The notes: generated from the sequence alone by a model not told the origin. DNA of 64,000 nucleotides from VBDM01 sp035499735 (GCA_035499735.1 DATJYC010000001.1:53765-117764); one strand, 5' to 3'; counted from the first letter of the stretch, positions 49,982 to 59,220 are shown. Numbers and translations are program-made.

Positions 49982-51763
49982 TCAGAATTGCTCCTCGGCC
50001 AGCGCCATCACCGCGGCGGCACCGTGAACCACGGTGTTGCGGAGCGCCGGTGCCTGTGTGAGCACGTGGTCGGCGTAAAACCGCGCGGTCTTGATCTTCG
50101 CTTCGTAGAAGGACTTGTCGCCCTTGCCCTCCGAGAGGCGCTGCTGCGCGACGAGCGCCGAGCGCGCGAGCTGCCACCCGCCGCAGACGATTCCCATGAG
50201 CTTGAGAAAGGGCACCGCACCCGCGTGCGCTGCACGGATGTCGTTGCCGTAGGTGATCACCATCCACGACACGCATTCCTCGGCGGCGGTCAGCGCCGCC
50301 GAGAAGGCCTCGCGGGTCGCCGCCAGGTCTTCCCCGGGCGCCCTCCCGAGCTCGGCTTCGACCTCGCGCATCACCTTGATGACCTCTTTCGCGGTCGCGC
50401 CGCCCTCGCGGGCGATCTTGCGGCCGATCAGGTCGTTCGCCTGGATTCCGGTCGTGCCCTCGTAGATGGTCGTGATCCTCGCGTCGCGCAGATGCTGCGC
50501 GGCGCCGGTCTCCTCTATGAACCCCATGCCGCCGTGCACCTGGATCCCGGTAGACGCAATCTCGATCCCGGTCTCGGTAAACCAGCCCTTCACGATCGGG
50601 ATCATCAGGTCGACGAAGGCCTGGCTGCGGGCGCGCTCGGCCTTGTCGGGGTGCCTCAGCGACCGGTCCACGGCCGCCGCGACAACGTAGGCGAGCGCGC
50701 GCATCGCCTCGACCTGCGATTTCATGCTCATCAGCATACGTCGGACGTCCGGGTGGTGGATGATGGTCACGGGCTTGCCGCCGCCCGCCACGTCGCGGCT
50801 CTGAACTCTTTCCTTGGCGTATGCCAGCGCCTGCTGGTACGCGCGCTCCGAAATCGACAGGCCCTCCATGCCGACCGCGAAGCGCGCAAGATTCATCATG
50901 ATGAACATGTACTCCAGGCCGCGGTTCTCCTCGCCCACGAGGTAGCCGACCGCGTTCTCGTATACGAGCACTGCGGTCGGACTCGCGTGGATGCCGAGCT
51001 TGTGCTCGATCGAGGCGCATTGCACGCCGTTCCTCTCCCCGATCGAGCCGTCCGGGTTCGGCAGAAACTTCGGCACGAGAAGCATCGAAATGCCCTTCAC
51101 GCCCTCGGGCGCGCCCTCGACCCTCGCGAGCACGAGGTGCACGATGTTCTCGGTCAGATCGTGCTCGCCGTAGGTGATGAAGATCTTCTGCCCCGAGACG
51201 CGGTAGTAGTCTCCCTCGCGCACCGCCTTGGTCCGCACCAGCGCGAGGTCCGTCCCGGCCTGCGGCTCGGTGAGGTTCATCGTCCCGGACCAAGTGCCCT
51301 TGATCATCCTGGGCAGGTACTGCTTCTTCTGCGCTTCGGAGCCGCGCAGGATCAGCGCCTCGGCGGCGCCCGCGGTGAGCATGGTCACCAGGGAGAAGGA
51401 AAGATTGGCCGACTTCCACATCTCGACGACCGGAGTCGAAACGATCTTCGGCAGCCCCTGCCCGCCGTACTCGGCCGGCGCCTGCAGCGAGTTCCAGCCG
51501 CCCTCGATGAACTGCCTGTACGCTTCCTTGAAACCCTTGGGCGTGGTGACCCTGCCCTTGTCCCAGTGGGAGCCTTCCTCGTCGGCAGGCCGATTGAGAG
51601 GCGAAAGCACGCCTGTCGCGAACTTCGCGCTCTCGTCGAGAATCTGGTCGACGAGCTCCGCGTTGACTTCCTCGCAGCCGGGAAGGCGCGCGACTTCGGC
51701 GAGCCCGGCCAGCTCGTTCAGTACGAAGTGCATGTCGCGCAGCGGCGCCTTGTATTCGCTCAT
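49982..51763 (-). CDS. Acyl-CoA dehydrogenase, long DmdC-like type
   Basis: 593-residue FAD enzyme, longer than the usual 380-400 because of an extra C-terminal domain. Typical acyl-CoA dehydrogenase segments are MNLTEPQAGTDLALVRT, VSGQKIFITYGEHD, QVHGGMGFIEETG and YEGTTGIQANDLIGRK, the Glu of YEGT being the probable catalytic base. The size and the N-terminal MHFVLNEL fit the group that includes 3-methylmercaptopropionyl-CoA dehydrogenase (DmdC); no other DMSP gene is here, so the substrate is open. It follows etfA by 15 bases and would pass electrons to that ETF. Confidence 0.9.
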   Translation of the reverse strand: MSEYKAPLRDMHFVLNELAGLAEVARLPGCEEVNAELVDQILDESAKFATGVLSPLNRPADEEGSHWDKGRVTTPKGFKEAYRQFIEGGWNSLQAPAEYGGQGLPKIVSTPVVEMWKSANLSFSLVTMLTAGAAEALILRGSEAQKKQYLPRMIKGTWSGTMNLTEPQAGTDLALVRTKAVREGDYYRVSGQKIFITYGEHDLTENIVHLVLARVEGAPEGVKGISMLLVPKFLPNPDGSIGERNGVQCASIEHKLGIHASPTAVLVYENAVGYLVGEENRGLEYMFIMMNLARFAVGMEGLSISERAYQQALAYAKERVQSRDVAGGGKPVTIIHHPDVRRMLMSMKSQVEAMRALAYVVAAAVDRSLRHPDKAERARSQAFVDLMIPIVKGWFTETGIEIASTGIQVHGGMGFIEETGAAQHLRDARITTIYEGTTGIQANDLIGRKIAREGGATAKEVIKVMREVEAELGRAPGEDLAATREAFSAALTAAEECVSWMVITYGNDIRAAHAGAVPFLKLMGIVCGGWQLARSALVAQQRLSEGKGDKSFYEAKIKTARFYADHVLTQAPALRNTVVHGAAAVMALAEEQF

Positions 51764-51778
51764 GAATGCCTCCGAATC

Positions 51779-52711
51779 CTACCCCAGCTCCTTGACCAGT
51801 TCCGGAACGACCTGGAACAGATCTCCGACCACGCCGTAGTCCGCGACCTGGAAGATGGGCGCTTCCTCGTCCTTGTTGATCGCCACGATGACCCGGCTGT
51901 CCTTCATGCCCGCGAGGTGCTGGATCGCCCCCGAGATCCCGACCGCGATGTACAGGTCGGGCGCAACGATCTTCCCGGTCTGCCCGACCTGCCAGTCATT
52001 CGGGACGAATCCCGCGTCCACCGCCGCCCGCGAGGCCCCCATCGCCGCGTGCAGCTTGTCGGCGAGCGGCTCGAGCAGCTTGAAATTCTCGCCCGATCCC
52101 ATGCCCCGCCCGCCCGAGACGATGACGCGCGCGGAGGTCAGCTCGGGACGCTCCGACTTCGTCAGGGCGCGCCCGACCAGCGACGACAGCCCGCTGTCCG
52201 CGAGCGCCGCCGAATTCTCCGCCGGAGCGGAGCCCCCGCTCGCCGCGACCGCGTCGAATCCGGTCGTCCGCACGGTGATGACCTTGATCCTGTCCAGCGA
52301 CTGCACCGTGGCGAGCGCATTGCCTGCGTAGATCGGCCGGACGAAGGTGTCGGGGCTCTTGACGTCGACGATGTCCGAGATCTGCGCGACATCGAGCAGC
52401 GCGGCGATCCGCGGCGCAACGTTCTTTCCGAAGGAGGTCGCAGGCGCCAGAATGTGCGTGTAAGCGCCGGACAGCCCGGCGACGAGCGCGGCGAGATTCT
52501 CGGCGAGCTGGTCCTTGTAGTGCTCGGCGTCGACGAGGAGCACCCTCTTCACGCCCGCCACCGCTCCCGCCGCTTTCGCGACGGCCGCGCAACCCGACCC
52601 CGCTACCAGGATCGCAACCTCGCCGCCTATCCTCGCGGCGGCGGCAACGGTGTTCAGCGTCGACGGCCGGAGTGTCGCGTTGTCGTGCTCGGCGATGACG
52701 AGGACGCTCAC
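51779..52711 (-). CDS. etfA: Electron transfer flavoprotein alpha subunit
   Basis: 310-residue FAD-binding subunit of ETF. The C-terminal FAD domain carries SRAAVDAGFVPNDWQVGQTG, IAVGISGAIQHLAGM and INKDEEAPIFQVADYGVVGD, all hallmarks. It starts with GTG 52711 overlapping the etfB stop (GTGA), so the two subunits are translationally coupled and made in equal amounts. It carries electrons from acyl-CoA dehydrogenases to ETF-QO (46914-48557). Confidence 0.96.
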   Translation of the reverse strand: MSVLVIAEHDNATLRPSTLNTVAAAARIGGEVAILVAGSGCAAVAKAAGAVAGVKRVLLVDAEHYKDQLAENLAALVAGLSGAYTHILAPATSFGKNVAPRIAALLDVAQISDIVDVKSPDTFVRPIYAGNALATVQSLDRIKVITVRTTGFDAVAASGGSAPAENSAALADSGLSSLVGRALTKSERPELTSARVIVSGGRGMGSGENFKLLEPLADKLHAAMGASRAAVDAGFVPNDWQVGQTGKIVAPDLYIAVGISGAIQHLAGMKDSRVIVAINKDEEAPIFQVADYGVVGDLFQVVPELVKELG

Positions 52712-53460
52712 GCGATCACCTTCGCCTCGCCCCTCAGCTTCTGCACCAGGGACTTGGCATCGGGCACCTTGACGCCCGCCTTGCGCTTGGGCGGCTCCTC
52801 GACCTTGAGCGTCTTCAGACGCGACGCCACGTCGACGCCCAGGGCGTCGGGCTTGAGGACCTCGAGGGGCTTCTTCTTCGCTTTCATGATGTTGGGCAGC
52901 GTGACGTAGCGCGGTTCGTTCAGCCGCAGGTCGGTCGTCATGACCGCGGGCAGCTTCACCTCAATCGTCTCAAGGCCCCCGTCCACCTCGCGGGTCACTT
53001 CGGCCTTGTCGCCCGCGATCTTCAGCTTCGAGGCGAAGGTCGCCTGCGGCCACCCCAGCAGCGCGGCGAGCATCTGCCCGGTCTGGTTGCAGTCGTCGTC
53101 GATCGCCTGCTTGCCGAGAATGACGAGGCTCGGGCTCTCCTTCTGCGCGATCGCGCGCAGCAGCTTGGCCACGGCGAGCGGCTGCAGCTCGGCCTCGGTC
53201 TCGACGAGCACGGCCCGGTCGGCGCCGAGGGCGAGCGCGGTGCGCAGGGTCTCCTGGCAGGCTTGGACGCCGCAGGACACGGCGACGATCTCCGTGGCGG
53301 TGCCGGCTTCCTTCAGCCGCACCGCCTCCTCCACCGCGATCTCGTCGAAAGGATTCATCGACATTTTTACATTCGCCGTCTCGACGCCGGAGCCGTCGGC
53401 CCTCACGCGCACCTTGACGTTGAAATCCACCACGCGCTTGACCGCTACCAGGATTTTCAT
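52708..53460 (-). CDS. etfB: Electron transfer flavoprotein beta subunit
   Basis: 250-residue AMP-binding subunit of ETF. MKILVAVKRVVDFNVKVRV at the N-terminus, NPFDEIAVEEAVRLKE, and the LGKQAIDDDCNQTGQMLAALL motif are characteristic. The frame extends 20 codons further upstream, but ATG 53460 gives the conserved N-terminus. First gene of etfB-etfA-acyl-CoA dehydrogenase. It is divergent from the CoA-transferase gene with a shared symmetric -10 box. Confidence 0.96.
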   Translation of the reverse strand: MKILVAVKRVVDFNVKVRVRADGSGVETANVKMSMNPFDEIAVEEAVRLKEAGTATEIVAVSCGVQACQETLRTALALGADRAVLVETEAELQPLAVAKLLRAIAQKESPSLVILGKQAIDDDCNQTGQMLAALLGWPQATFASKLKIAGDKAEVTREVDGGLETIEVKLPAVMTTDLRLNEPRYVTLPNIMKAKKKPLEVLKPDALGVDVASRLKTLKVEEPPKRKAGVKVPDAKSLVQKLRGEAKVIA

Positions 53461-53488
53461 TGAAGTCGTCTTGGAGAAAACGACACGG

Positions 53489-53496
53489 ATTATAAT
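53489..53496. promoter_or_regulatory. Self-complementary -10 box between divergent etfB and CoA-transferase genes
   Basis: ATTATAAT reads as TATAAT on both strands inside a 58-base gap. Predicted start sites lie about 22 bases before etfB and about 16 before the CoA-transferase ATG. -35 elements are weak. Confidence 0.5.
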
Positions 53497-53518
53497 CGCC
53501 CCGTCCTGAATCGTCCCC

Positions 53519-54748
53519 ATGGCGCGTCCCCTATCTCACATCCGTGTGCTCGATCTGACTCGCGTGCTCGCCGGCCCCTGGGCGTCGCAGAACCTCGCCG
53601 ACCTCGGCGCCGAGGTGATCAAGATCGAGCGTCCCGGGTCGGGCGACGACACGCGCAGCTGGGGTCCGCCTTTCCTGAGGGACAAGGAGGGGAAGGAGAC
53701 CGGCGAATCGGCCTACTTCCTCTCGGTGAACCGCGGCAAGAAATCGGTGACGCTGGACATCTCCACGGCCGAGGGCGCGCAGATCGCGCGCGACCTCGCC
53801 GCGAAGTCCGACGTGCTGCTCGAGAACTACAAGGTCGGCGGCCTCGCGAAATACCGGCTCGGCTACGACGACGTGCGGGCGACCAACCCCGGCATCGTGT
53901 ACTGCTCGGTCACGGGGTACGGGCAGAGCGGCCCCTGCGCGCACCTTCCGGGGTACGACTTCATCTTCCAGGGCATGGGCGGCCTGATGAGCATCACGGG
54001 CGAGCGCGACGAGCTGCCGGGGGGCGGACCGCAGAAAGTCGGCATCGCGATCACTGACGTGATGGCCGGCATGTACGCGAGCCTCGCGATCACGGCCGCG
54101 CTGCTGCACCGGGAGCGCACCGGCAAGGGCCAGTATATCGACATGGCGCTCCTCGACACGATAGTCGCGTTCGGCGCCAACCAGATCTCCAACTACTTTC
54201 ATTCTGGGAAGATTCCGGTGCGCTGGGGCAACGCGCACCCGAACCTCCTTCCCTACGAGGTGTTTCCCACCGCCGACGGGCACCTCATCCTCGGCGCGGG
54301 CAACGACAGCCAGTGGGCGAGCCTGTGCGCGGCCGCGGAGCACCCGGAGCTCGCGTCCGATCCGCGCTTCAGGACGATGCCGGACCGCATCCGCAACCGC
54401 GGGGCGTTGATCCCCCTCCTTCAGGAAATCATCCGGCAGCGCACCAGCCGGGACTGGATCGCGCGGTTCGACGCCGCCAACGTGCCCTGCGGGCCGATCA
54501 ACAACTACAAGGAAGTCTTCGAGAACCCGCAGGTGCAACACCGCCGGTTGAAGATCGAGCAGCCGCACCCCCTGTCGGGCACCCTCGCCGGCGTGGCCAG
54601 CCCGATGCGCTTCTCCGAGACGCCCGTCGAGTACGGCATGCCCCCGCCCCTCCTCGGCCAGCACACGCGAGAGGTGCTCTCGGGCGTGCTGGGCATGAGC
54701 GAGGCGGAGATGGACCGCCTCGCCGCGCGGAAGATCACCAGTCCTTGA
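53519..54748 (+). CDS. CaiB/BaiF-type (class III) CoA-transferase
   Basis: 409-residue family III CoA-transferase. N-terminal VLDLTRVLAGPWASQNLADLGAEVIKIE is the family signature. The segment VGIAITDVMAGMYASLAI contains the catalytic Asp equivalent of formyl-CoA transferase Asp169; FVEYGMPPP-like and GQHTREVL segments end the protein. Substrates in the family include carnitine, bile acids, oxalate and aromatic acids. Divergent from etfB, so it may activate the substrate that the acyl-CoA dehydrogenase oxidises. Its last 14 bases overlap the convergent ompW gene. Confidence 0.92.
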   Translation: MARPLSHIRVLDLTRVLAGPWASQNLADLGAEVIKIERPGSGDDTRSWGPPFLRDKEGKETGESAYFLSVNRGKKSVTLDISTAEGAQIARDLAAKSDVLLENYKVGGLAKYRLGYDDVRATNPGIVYCSVTGYGQSGPCAHLPGYDFIFQGMGGLMSITGERDELPGGGPQKVGIAITDVMAGMYASLAITAALLHRERTGKGQYIDMALLDTIVAFGANQISNYFHSGKIPVRWGNAHPNLLPYEVFPTADGHLILGAGNDSQWASLCAAAEHPELASDPRFRTMPDRIRNRGALIPLLQEIIRQRTSRDWIARFDAANVPCGPINNYKEVFENPQVQHRRLKIEQPHPLSGTLAGVASPMRFSETPVEYGMPPPLLGQHTREVLSGVLGMSEAEMDRLAARKITSP

Positions 54749-55442
54749 ACGAGTACCCCACCGAGAGCACGATCGCGCTCGGGTTGAAGTTGATCGTCGT
54801 GGTGCGAACGATGCCGGCGGTCGTCAAAGTGGCATCGCTCTTGACCTTGGCGTAGTTGTACGAGGCGTAGGCGTGCCACGGCCCGTCGATGTGCCAGGCG
54901 ACGCCTACATTCACCGCCGGGCCGAACGAGTTCGTCAGCTTCAGCGTGGTCGGGCCGCCCGTCGCCGCGTTGCCCGCGTCCGTCGGCTGGATGTCGTAGA
55001 AGTGCGTGAAGTTGACGCCTACCCCGACGTAGGGACGCCAGGCCGAGGATTCCTCCAGAAACTTGTACTGGAGAAGCAACGAGGGCGAGAACCACTTCGC
55101 CGTGGCGAGCACCTGCCCATCGTAGGGCGCCGACCCCAGCGTCGCCGGTCCCTTTCCGACCGTCTCCGTCTTCGGCGGATTGCCGAACGCCAGCTCGACA
55201 TCCCAGTCCTTGTTGATGCGGCGGGCGTACGCAAGGTACAGCGTGTTCGTATCGTTCACGTCGAGGTTCGTGCCCGGCGGCACGAAGGGACCCTGGATGT
55301 CGTCCGCCTTGACGTTGTACTTGATGATGTAGATGCCTGCCCGCAGCGAGTTGTCGTACGTCTGCGTCTGAGCGGACGCGTAGCCTGCCCAGAATCCCAG
55401 CGCGATGGCGGCGAGGATCGTGATCGGCGTCGTTTTTTTCAT
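54735..55442 (-). CDS. OmpW-family outer-membrane protein
   Basis: 235-residue beta-barrel protein with a signal peptide ending at YASAQ (about residue 25). LRAGIYIIKYNVKADD, NTLYLAYARRINKDWDVELAFG, LLLQYKF, WRPYVGVGVNFTHFY and the C-terminal GYSFKDW (terminal aromatic for barrel insertion) fit OmpW, an eight-stranded channel for small hydrophobic molecules. It starts 15 bases after the lipoprotein hydrolase stop with a GGAGG site, so the two are likely co-transcribed. The overlap with the CoA-transferase 3' end is convergent. Confidence 0.88.
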   Translation of the reverse strand: MKKTTPITILAAIALGFWAGYASAQTQTYDNSLRAGIYIIKYNVKADDIQGPFVPPGTNLDVNDTNTLYLAYARRINKDWDVELAFGNPPKTETVGKGPATLGSAPYDGQVLATAKWFSPSLLLQYKFLEESSAWRPYVGVGVNFTHFYDIQPTDAGNAATGGPTTLKLTNSFGPAVNVGVAWHIDGPWHAYASYNYAKVKSDATLTTAGIVRTTTINFNPSAIVLSVGYSFKDW

Positions 55443-55457
55443 GTTGGGATCCTCCGC

Positions 55458-57104
55458 TCAGAATTGGCTGAAGAAGCCGCGCACCGCAGCGGCGCAGAAC
55501 GGCGGCACCAGCGTGCCGTGGTAGGCCTGCGTGACGGCCGCTGCACCACCGTCGGTTGCGCCCGCGTTTATCGCCGCCTGGGCTGTCGCTTGTTTGGCCC
55601 CTGCAAAACCGACCTTCGCTGCAGCGAACGGATCGCTCGGCCCGGTTGGCGCAGAGTCAACGTCGAGCACAGTTAGGGCATTGGGCGGCAAAACCCCTGC
55701 CCAGTAAGCCTGCATGGTGAGAGCGTTTACACTGAAATAGATGGTTGGATCAGCGTTCCCGCCGCACAGCAGAGTCGCCGCGTTCGGAGCCCAGGCGGTG
55801 CGCAGGTCGTTGGTGTAGAGGGCGAGGCGCGCGGGTTGGGTGGGAGGTACCGCAGCCCTCGGTACGCCTGCGGTCGGCGGCGTCGTCAGCGCACCGTCTG
55901 GATTCCCGAATACATCTTCCATATAAGCCAGACGCCAACTGTTTTGCGTCAGAAAACCCGTCGCGGCGAAGCCGAGCGCGAACAGGGGCGCCTGCGCCGG
56001 CGGCGTGGTCGGCGGCGTGTTGGCGACGAAGAAGGCGTCGAGCTGGGGTATCGCGCCGTTGGTCGTCGGCGGCGTGCTGCTGAACGCCGCAGTCTGCGGG
56101 AGCTTCCCTTGCTGGAACAGCGTCGCGAGCGGCGTATTGCTCGGCAGGATCGCGTCGATCGTGGCGGCGTACGGGGCCGCATAGATATTGCTCGCGTCTG
56201 TCGGAGATTGGTAGAAGTTTCCGTAAGCCCGCTGATAGCTCGTCGAGAGCAGCGGTCCGAAGACGGTCGAGCCGAGGTTGACCTGCCCACCAAAGATGGC
56301 ATCGCCTGTTGCTTCGAGTGCATACGGCCCGGACATCGGCGCGGCCGCGGTGTACGGGATTGACGCCGCCTGCAGCGCGCGCATCGTCGCCATCGCGACG
56401 TGCCCGCCTTCGGAGTACCCGCTGACGAACAGTTTGGTGCTGGCGGTCGTGGTCGGGATGCTGCCGAGCGCCGTGCGCGCGGCGGTCAGCGCGTCGATCA
56501 TCTCGTGAGACTGCTGCGCGGCGTTCAGGAACGGGTGGTACGTGAGCGGCGAGCTGTCGTAGCCCGCATAGTTGGGCGCCACCACGATATAGCCGTACGC
56601 GGCGAACATCGCCGCGATCAGCGCCCCTTCCGTGTTGTTCGGGTTCGTGATGTCAGCCATGTTCGCGGCGCGATTGAACTGAGTGGCGTGCGCGTAAAGA
56701 AGGACCGGTCTCTGCACACTGCAGGCTGGCGCGGCACCGGTCGGCACCATCAAGGCGCCCGACGCGTTCGTCGATGACACGACATTTGCCGCACCAGCGG
56801 CACCGTTGCCCCCGTCGACCGTGCCGTATTGGATGTAGTAGAAATCGACGCCACAAGGAAGTGCGCCAGGCGTTGGCGTTCCCGTGCTGACCAGCGCAAG
56901 CAGCTGCTGGCCCGATGGAGTCGCGTTCAGCTGCGCGGTGAAATCGGCTGCCGTCAGCGTGGCGATCCGCAGCGGCGGATTCCATTGGAGCGACCCCGGC
57001 GTATTGCTGCCGTCGTTCATCGAGCTGGACCCTCCGCTGCCGTCGTTGCACGCGGCCAACGCAGCCGCGAGCGCGGCCACGAACAGACTAGTTAACGTGC
57101 GCAT
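55458..57104 (-). CDS. Lipoprotein alpha/beta hydrolase (secretory lipase-like)
   Basis: 548-residue predicted lipoprotein. The signal peptide ends in the lipobox LAAC with Cys19, followed by a Gly/Ser-rich tether. The hydrolase core has VLLYAHATQF, YIVVAPNYAGYDSS and the nucleophile elbow SGYSEGGH (Ser231, G-x-S-x-G form). The layout recalls secreted lipases and short-chain polyester hydrolases, though the exact family is not certain. The Asp and His of the triad were not placed. ATG 57104 has a strong GGAGG site. With OmpW behind it, uptake of a hydrolysed lipid-like product is a reasonable idea. Confidence 0.8.
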   Translation of the reverse strand: MRTLTSLFVAALAAALAACNDGSGGSSSMNDGSNTPGSLQWNPPLRIATLTAADFTAQLNATPSGQQLLALVSTGTPTPGALPCGVDFYYIQYGTVDGGNGAAGAANVVSSTNASGALMVPTGAAPACSVQRPVLLYAHATQFNRAANMADITNPNNTEGALIAAMFAAYGYIVVAPNYAGYDSSPLTYHPFLNAAQQSHEMIDALTAARTALGSIPTTTASTKLFVSGYSEGGHVAMATMRALQAASIPYTAAAPMSGPYALEATGDAIFGGQVNLGSTVFGPLLSTSYQRAYGNFYQSPTDASNIYAAPYAATIDAILPSNTPLATLFQQGKLPQTAAFSSTPPTTNGAIPQLDAFFVANTPPTTPPAQAPLFALGFAATGFLTQNSWRLAYMEDVFGNPDGALTTPPTAGVPRAAVPPTQPARLALYTNDLRTAWAPNAATLLCGGNADPTIYFSVNALTMQAYWAGVLPPNALTVLDVDSAPTGPSDPFAAAKVGFAGAKQATAQAAINAGATDGGAAAVTQAYHGTLVPPFCAAAVRGFFSQF

Positions 57105-57220
57105 GGTTTCCTCCTTGATCGGACGCGGGCCGCCTGTTTCCCCTTCACGCGGCCAAATATACGGCTTGCATTCTGTCACATCGCATGCGGTGCGACGCAA
57201 GCGATTTGTAACCTATCACG

Positions 57221-57239
57221 AAACGCGCCGCTGCGGCGC
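57221..57239 (-). terminator. Candidate terminator after livM
   Basis: GCGCCGC, one base, GCGGCGC on the minus strand, followed by GTTTCG, seven bases past the livM stop. The T-run is short, so strength is uncertain. Confidence 0.4.
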
Positions 57240-57245
57240 CGCATG

Positions 57246-58211
57246 CTACAGAGGCTTCTTCAGCCAGCGCCCCAATTCGCCGATGACTCCCCGGCGGAAG
57301 GTCAACACGCACACCACGAAAATAATTCCCTGGCTGACGGTCACCCAGGATCCGAGCTGGGCCAGGTAGTTCTCCATGGCGACGATGATCAGAGCGCCGA
57401 CGACCGGCCCGAACACGGTGCCGAGGCCGCCGAGCAGCGTCATGAGCACGACTTCGCCCGACATCGTCCAGTGAACGTCGGTGAGCGAAGCCAGCTCGAA
57501 CACGATCGCCTTGGTCGCGCCGGCCAATCCGGCGAGCGTCGCCGAAAGGACGTACGCGAGGAGCTTGTAACGGTTCACGTCGTAGCCGAGCGACAGCGCG
57601 CGCGGCTCGTTCTCGCGGATCGCCTTCAGCACCTGGCCGAACGGGGAATGGATCGCGCGGTAGATCAGCAGGAAGCCGCCGAAGAACACCGCGAGCACGA
57701 CCGCGTACATCGCCCACTGGTTTCTCAGGTCGATCAGCCCGAAGAGCATGCCGCGCGGAACCGCCTGAATGCCGTCTTCGCCTCCGGTAAACGGCGCCTG
57801 GACGCAGAAGAAATAGATCATCTGCGCCAGCGCGAGGGTGATCATCGCAAAGTAGATGCCCTGACGCCGGATGGCCAGGAGGCCGGTCACGAATCCGAGC
57901 AGCGCCGCGCACGCGGTTCCGAAGAGGATCGCGAGCTCCGGCGTGAGGCCCCACACTTTCGCCGCGTGCGCCGAGGCGTAGCCGGCGGTGCCGAGGAACA
58001 TCGCGTGCCCGAACGACAGAAGCCCGCCGTAGCCGATCAGCAGGTTGAAGGCGCAGGCGAACAGCGCGAAACACATCACCTTCATCAGGAATATCGGGTA
58101 GGCGACGAGCGGTGCGAGAAGGAAGAACGCAACCATCGCAAGAAAGGCCACGCGCTGATGCACAAGGCCGTTCGGGCGGCCTGCGCCGACGAGCTCGGGC
58201 ACTGCAGCCAT
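57246..58211 (-). CDS. livM: Branched-chain amino-acid-type ABC transporter permease (LivM)
   Basis: 321-residue permease with eight to ten hydrophobic helices. Characteristic LivM segments are NLLIGYGGLLSFGHAMFLGTAGY, GIYFAMITLALAQM and RENEPRALSLGYDVNRYKLLAYVLSA, the last containing the cytoplasmic coupling loop. It ends with a basic helix (RRGVIGELGRWLKKPL). Third component of a Liv transporter whose other genes are directly upstream. With acyl-CoA genes in the same run the substrate may be an acid rather than an amino acid. Confidence 0.93.
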   Translation of the reverse strand: MAAVPELVGAGRPNGLVHQRVAFLAMVAFFLLAPLVAYPIFLMKVMCFALFACAFNLLIGYGGLLSFGHAMFLGTAGYASAHAAKVWGLTPELAILFGTACAALLGFVTGLLAIRRQGIYFAMITLALAQMIYFFCVQAPFTGGEDGIQAVPRGMLFGLIDLRNQWAMYAVVLAVFFGGFLLIYRAIHSPFGQVLKAIRENEPRALSLGYDVNRYKLLAYVLSATLAGLAGATKAIVFELASLTDVHWTMSGEVVLMTLLGGLGTVFGPVVGALIIVAMENYLAQLGSWVTVSQGIIFVVCVLTFRRGVIGELGRWLKKPL

Positions 58212-58225
58212 GGTCTAGGCGGCCC

Positions 58226-59110
58226 TCATCGCTGCGTCCCGAAGAGCCCGGCCGGCTTGATCAAGAGCACGATCGCCATGATGATGAAGATCACCGTGTT
58301 CGAGGCCTCGGGATAGAACACCTTGGTCAGGCCCTCGATCAGCCCCAGGGCGAATCCCGTCACGATCGAACCCATGATGGAGCCCATGCCTCCGATGACC
58401 ACGACGGCGAACACGACGATGATGAGGTCGGCCCCCATCAGCGGGTTCACCTGGTAGATCGGGCCCGCCATCACCCCCGCGAAGGCCGCGAGCGCCACGC
58501 CGAAGCCGTAGGTGAGCGTGATCATGCGCGGGACGTTCACGCCGAAGGCCTGCACGAGCGCGGGGTTCTCGGTCGCGGCGCGCAGGTAGGACCCGAGCTT
58601 GGTCTTCTCGATCAGGAACCAGGTCCCAAGACACGCGGCGAGGGACACGGCGATGACCCAGGCGCGGTAGTTCGGCAGAAACATGAATCCCAGATTGCGG
58701 CCGCCCTCGAGCTGCGCGGGCATACCATACGGCGTTCCGGCGGACCCGTATTGGTTGCGGAACAGCCCCTGGAAGATCAGGGCGAGACCAAAGGTGAGCA
58801 GCAGTCCGTAGAGGTGATCGAGCTTGTACAGCCGCGAAAGCATGAATCGCTCGATGAGGATGCCCGTAGCCCCGATGATGACCGGCGCAAGCAGAAGCGC
58901 CCACCAATAACCTATTCCCAGTTTCTCGAGCAGGATGGTCGCGCAGAACGCCCCCATCATGTACTGCGCGCCGTGCGTGAAATTGATGATGTTGAGCAGC
59001 CCGAATATCACCGCCAGACCGAGCGAAAGCAGCGCGTAGAACGAGCCGTTGATCAGCCCGATCAGCAGCTGGCCGAAAAGCGCCTGCGTCGGAATGCCGA
59101 AGATTTCCAT
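58226..59110 (-). CDS. livH: Branched-chain amino-acid-type ABC transporter permease (LivH)
   Basis: 294-residue permease with about eight helices. GLINGSFYALLSLGLAVIFGLLNIINFTHG at the N-terminus (read in parts) and NPALVQAFGVNVPRMITLTYGFGVALAAFAG carry the coupling-loop pattern of LivH. The ATG at 59110 lies downstream of a 78-base palindromic repeat (59120-59197) separating it from the receptor gene. The livM start is 14 bases further on. Confidence 0.93.
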   Translation of the reverse strand: MEIFGIPTQALFGQLLIGLINGSFYALLSLGLAVIFGLLNIINFTHGAQYMMGAFCATILLEKLGIGYWWALLLAPVIIGATGILIERFMLSRLYKLDHLYGLLLTFGLALIFQGLFRNQYGSAGTPYGMPAQLEGGRNLGFMFLPNYRAWVIAVSLAACLGTWFLIEKTKLGSYLRAATENPALVQAFGVNVPRMITLTYGFGVALAAFAGVMAGPIYQVNPLMGADLIIVVFAVVVIGGMGSIMGSIVTGFALGLIEGLTKVFYPEASNTVIFIIMAIVLLIKPAGLFGTQR

Positions 59111-59119
59111 GCGTGTCCC

Positions 59120-59197
59120 GTCATCCCGAGGCCGAAGGCCGAGGGATCTCCGAGCAATCGGTGCCGATCGGAGATCTCTCGCTGCGCTCGGGATGAC
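59120..59197. repeat. Palindromic (REP/MITE-like) element between receptor and livH
   Basis: 78-base imperfect palindrome. The outer arms GTCATCCCGAG (59120-59130) and CTCGGGATGAC (59187-59197) are perfect; inner arms GATCTCCGA/TCGGAGATC extend the stem. GTCATCCCGAG-type elements are dispersed in many proteobacterial genomes. This is the only copy in the window. Confidence 0.75.
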
Positions 59198-59220
59198 TTT
59201 CGGACTTGCGTTCGAAAGTC
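59195..59220. repeat. Second hairpin at the receptor stop codon
   Basis: GACTTTCG/CGAAAGTC with a 10-base loop, overlapping the stop of the receptor gene and abutting the palindromic element. On the minus-strand transcript it would protect the 3' end of the receptor mRNA. Confidence 0.5.
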
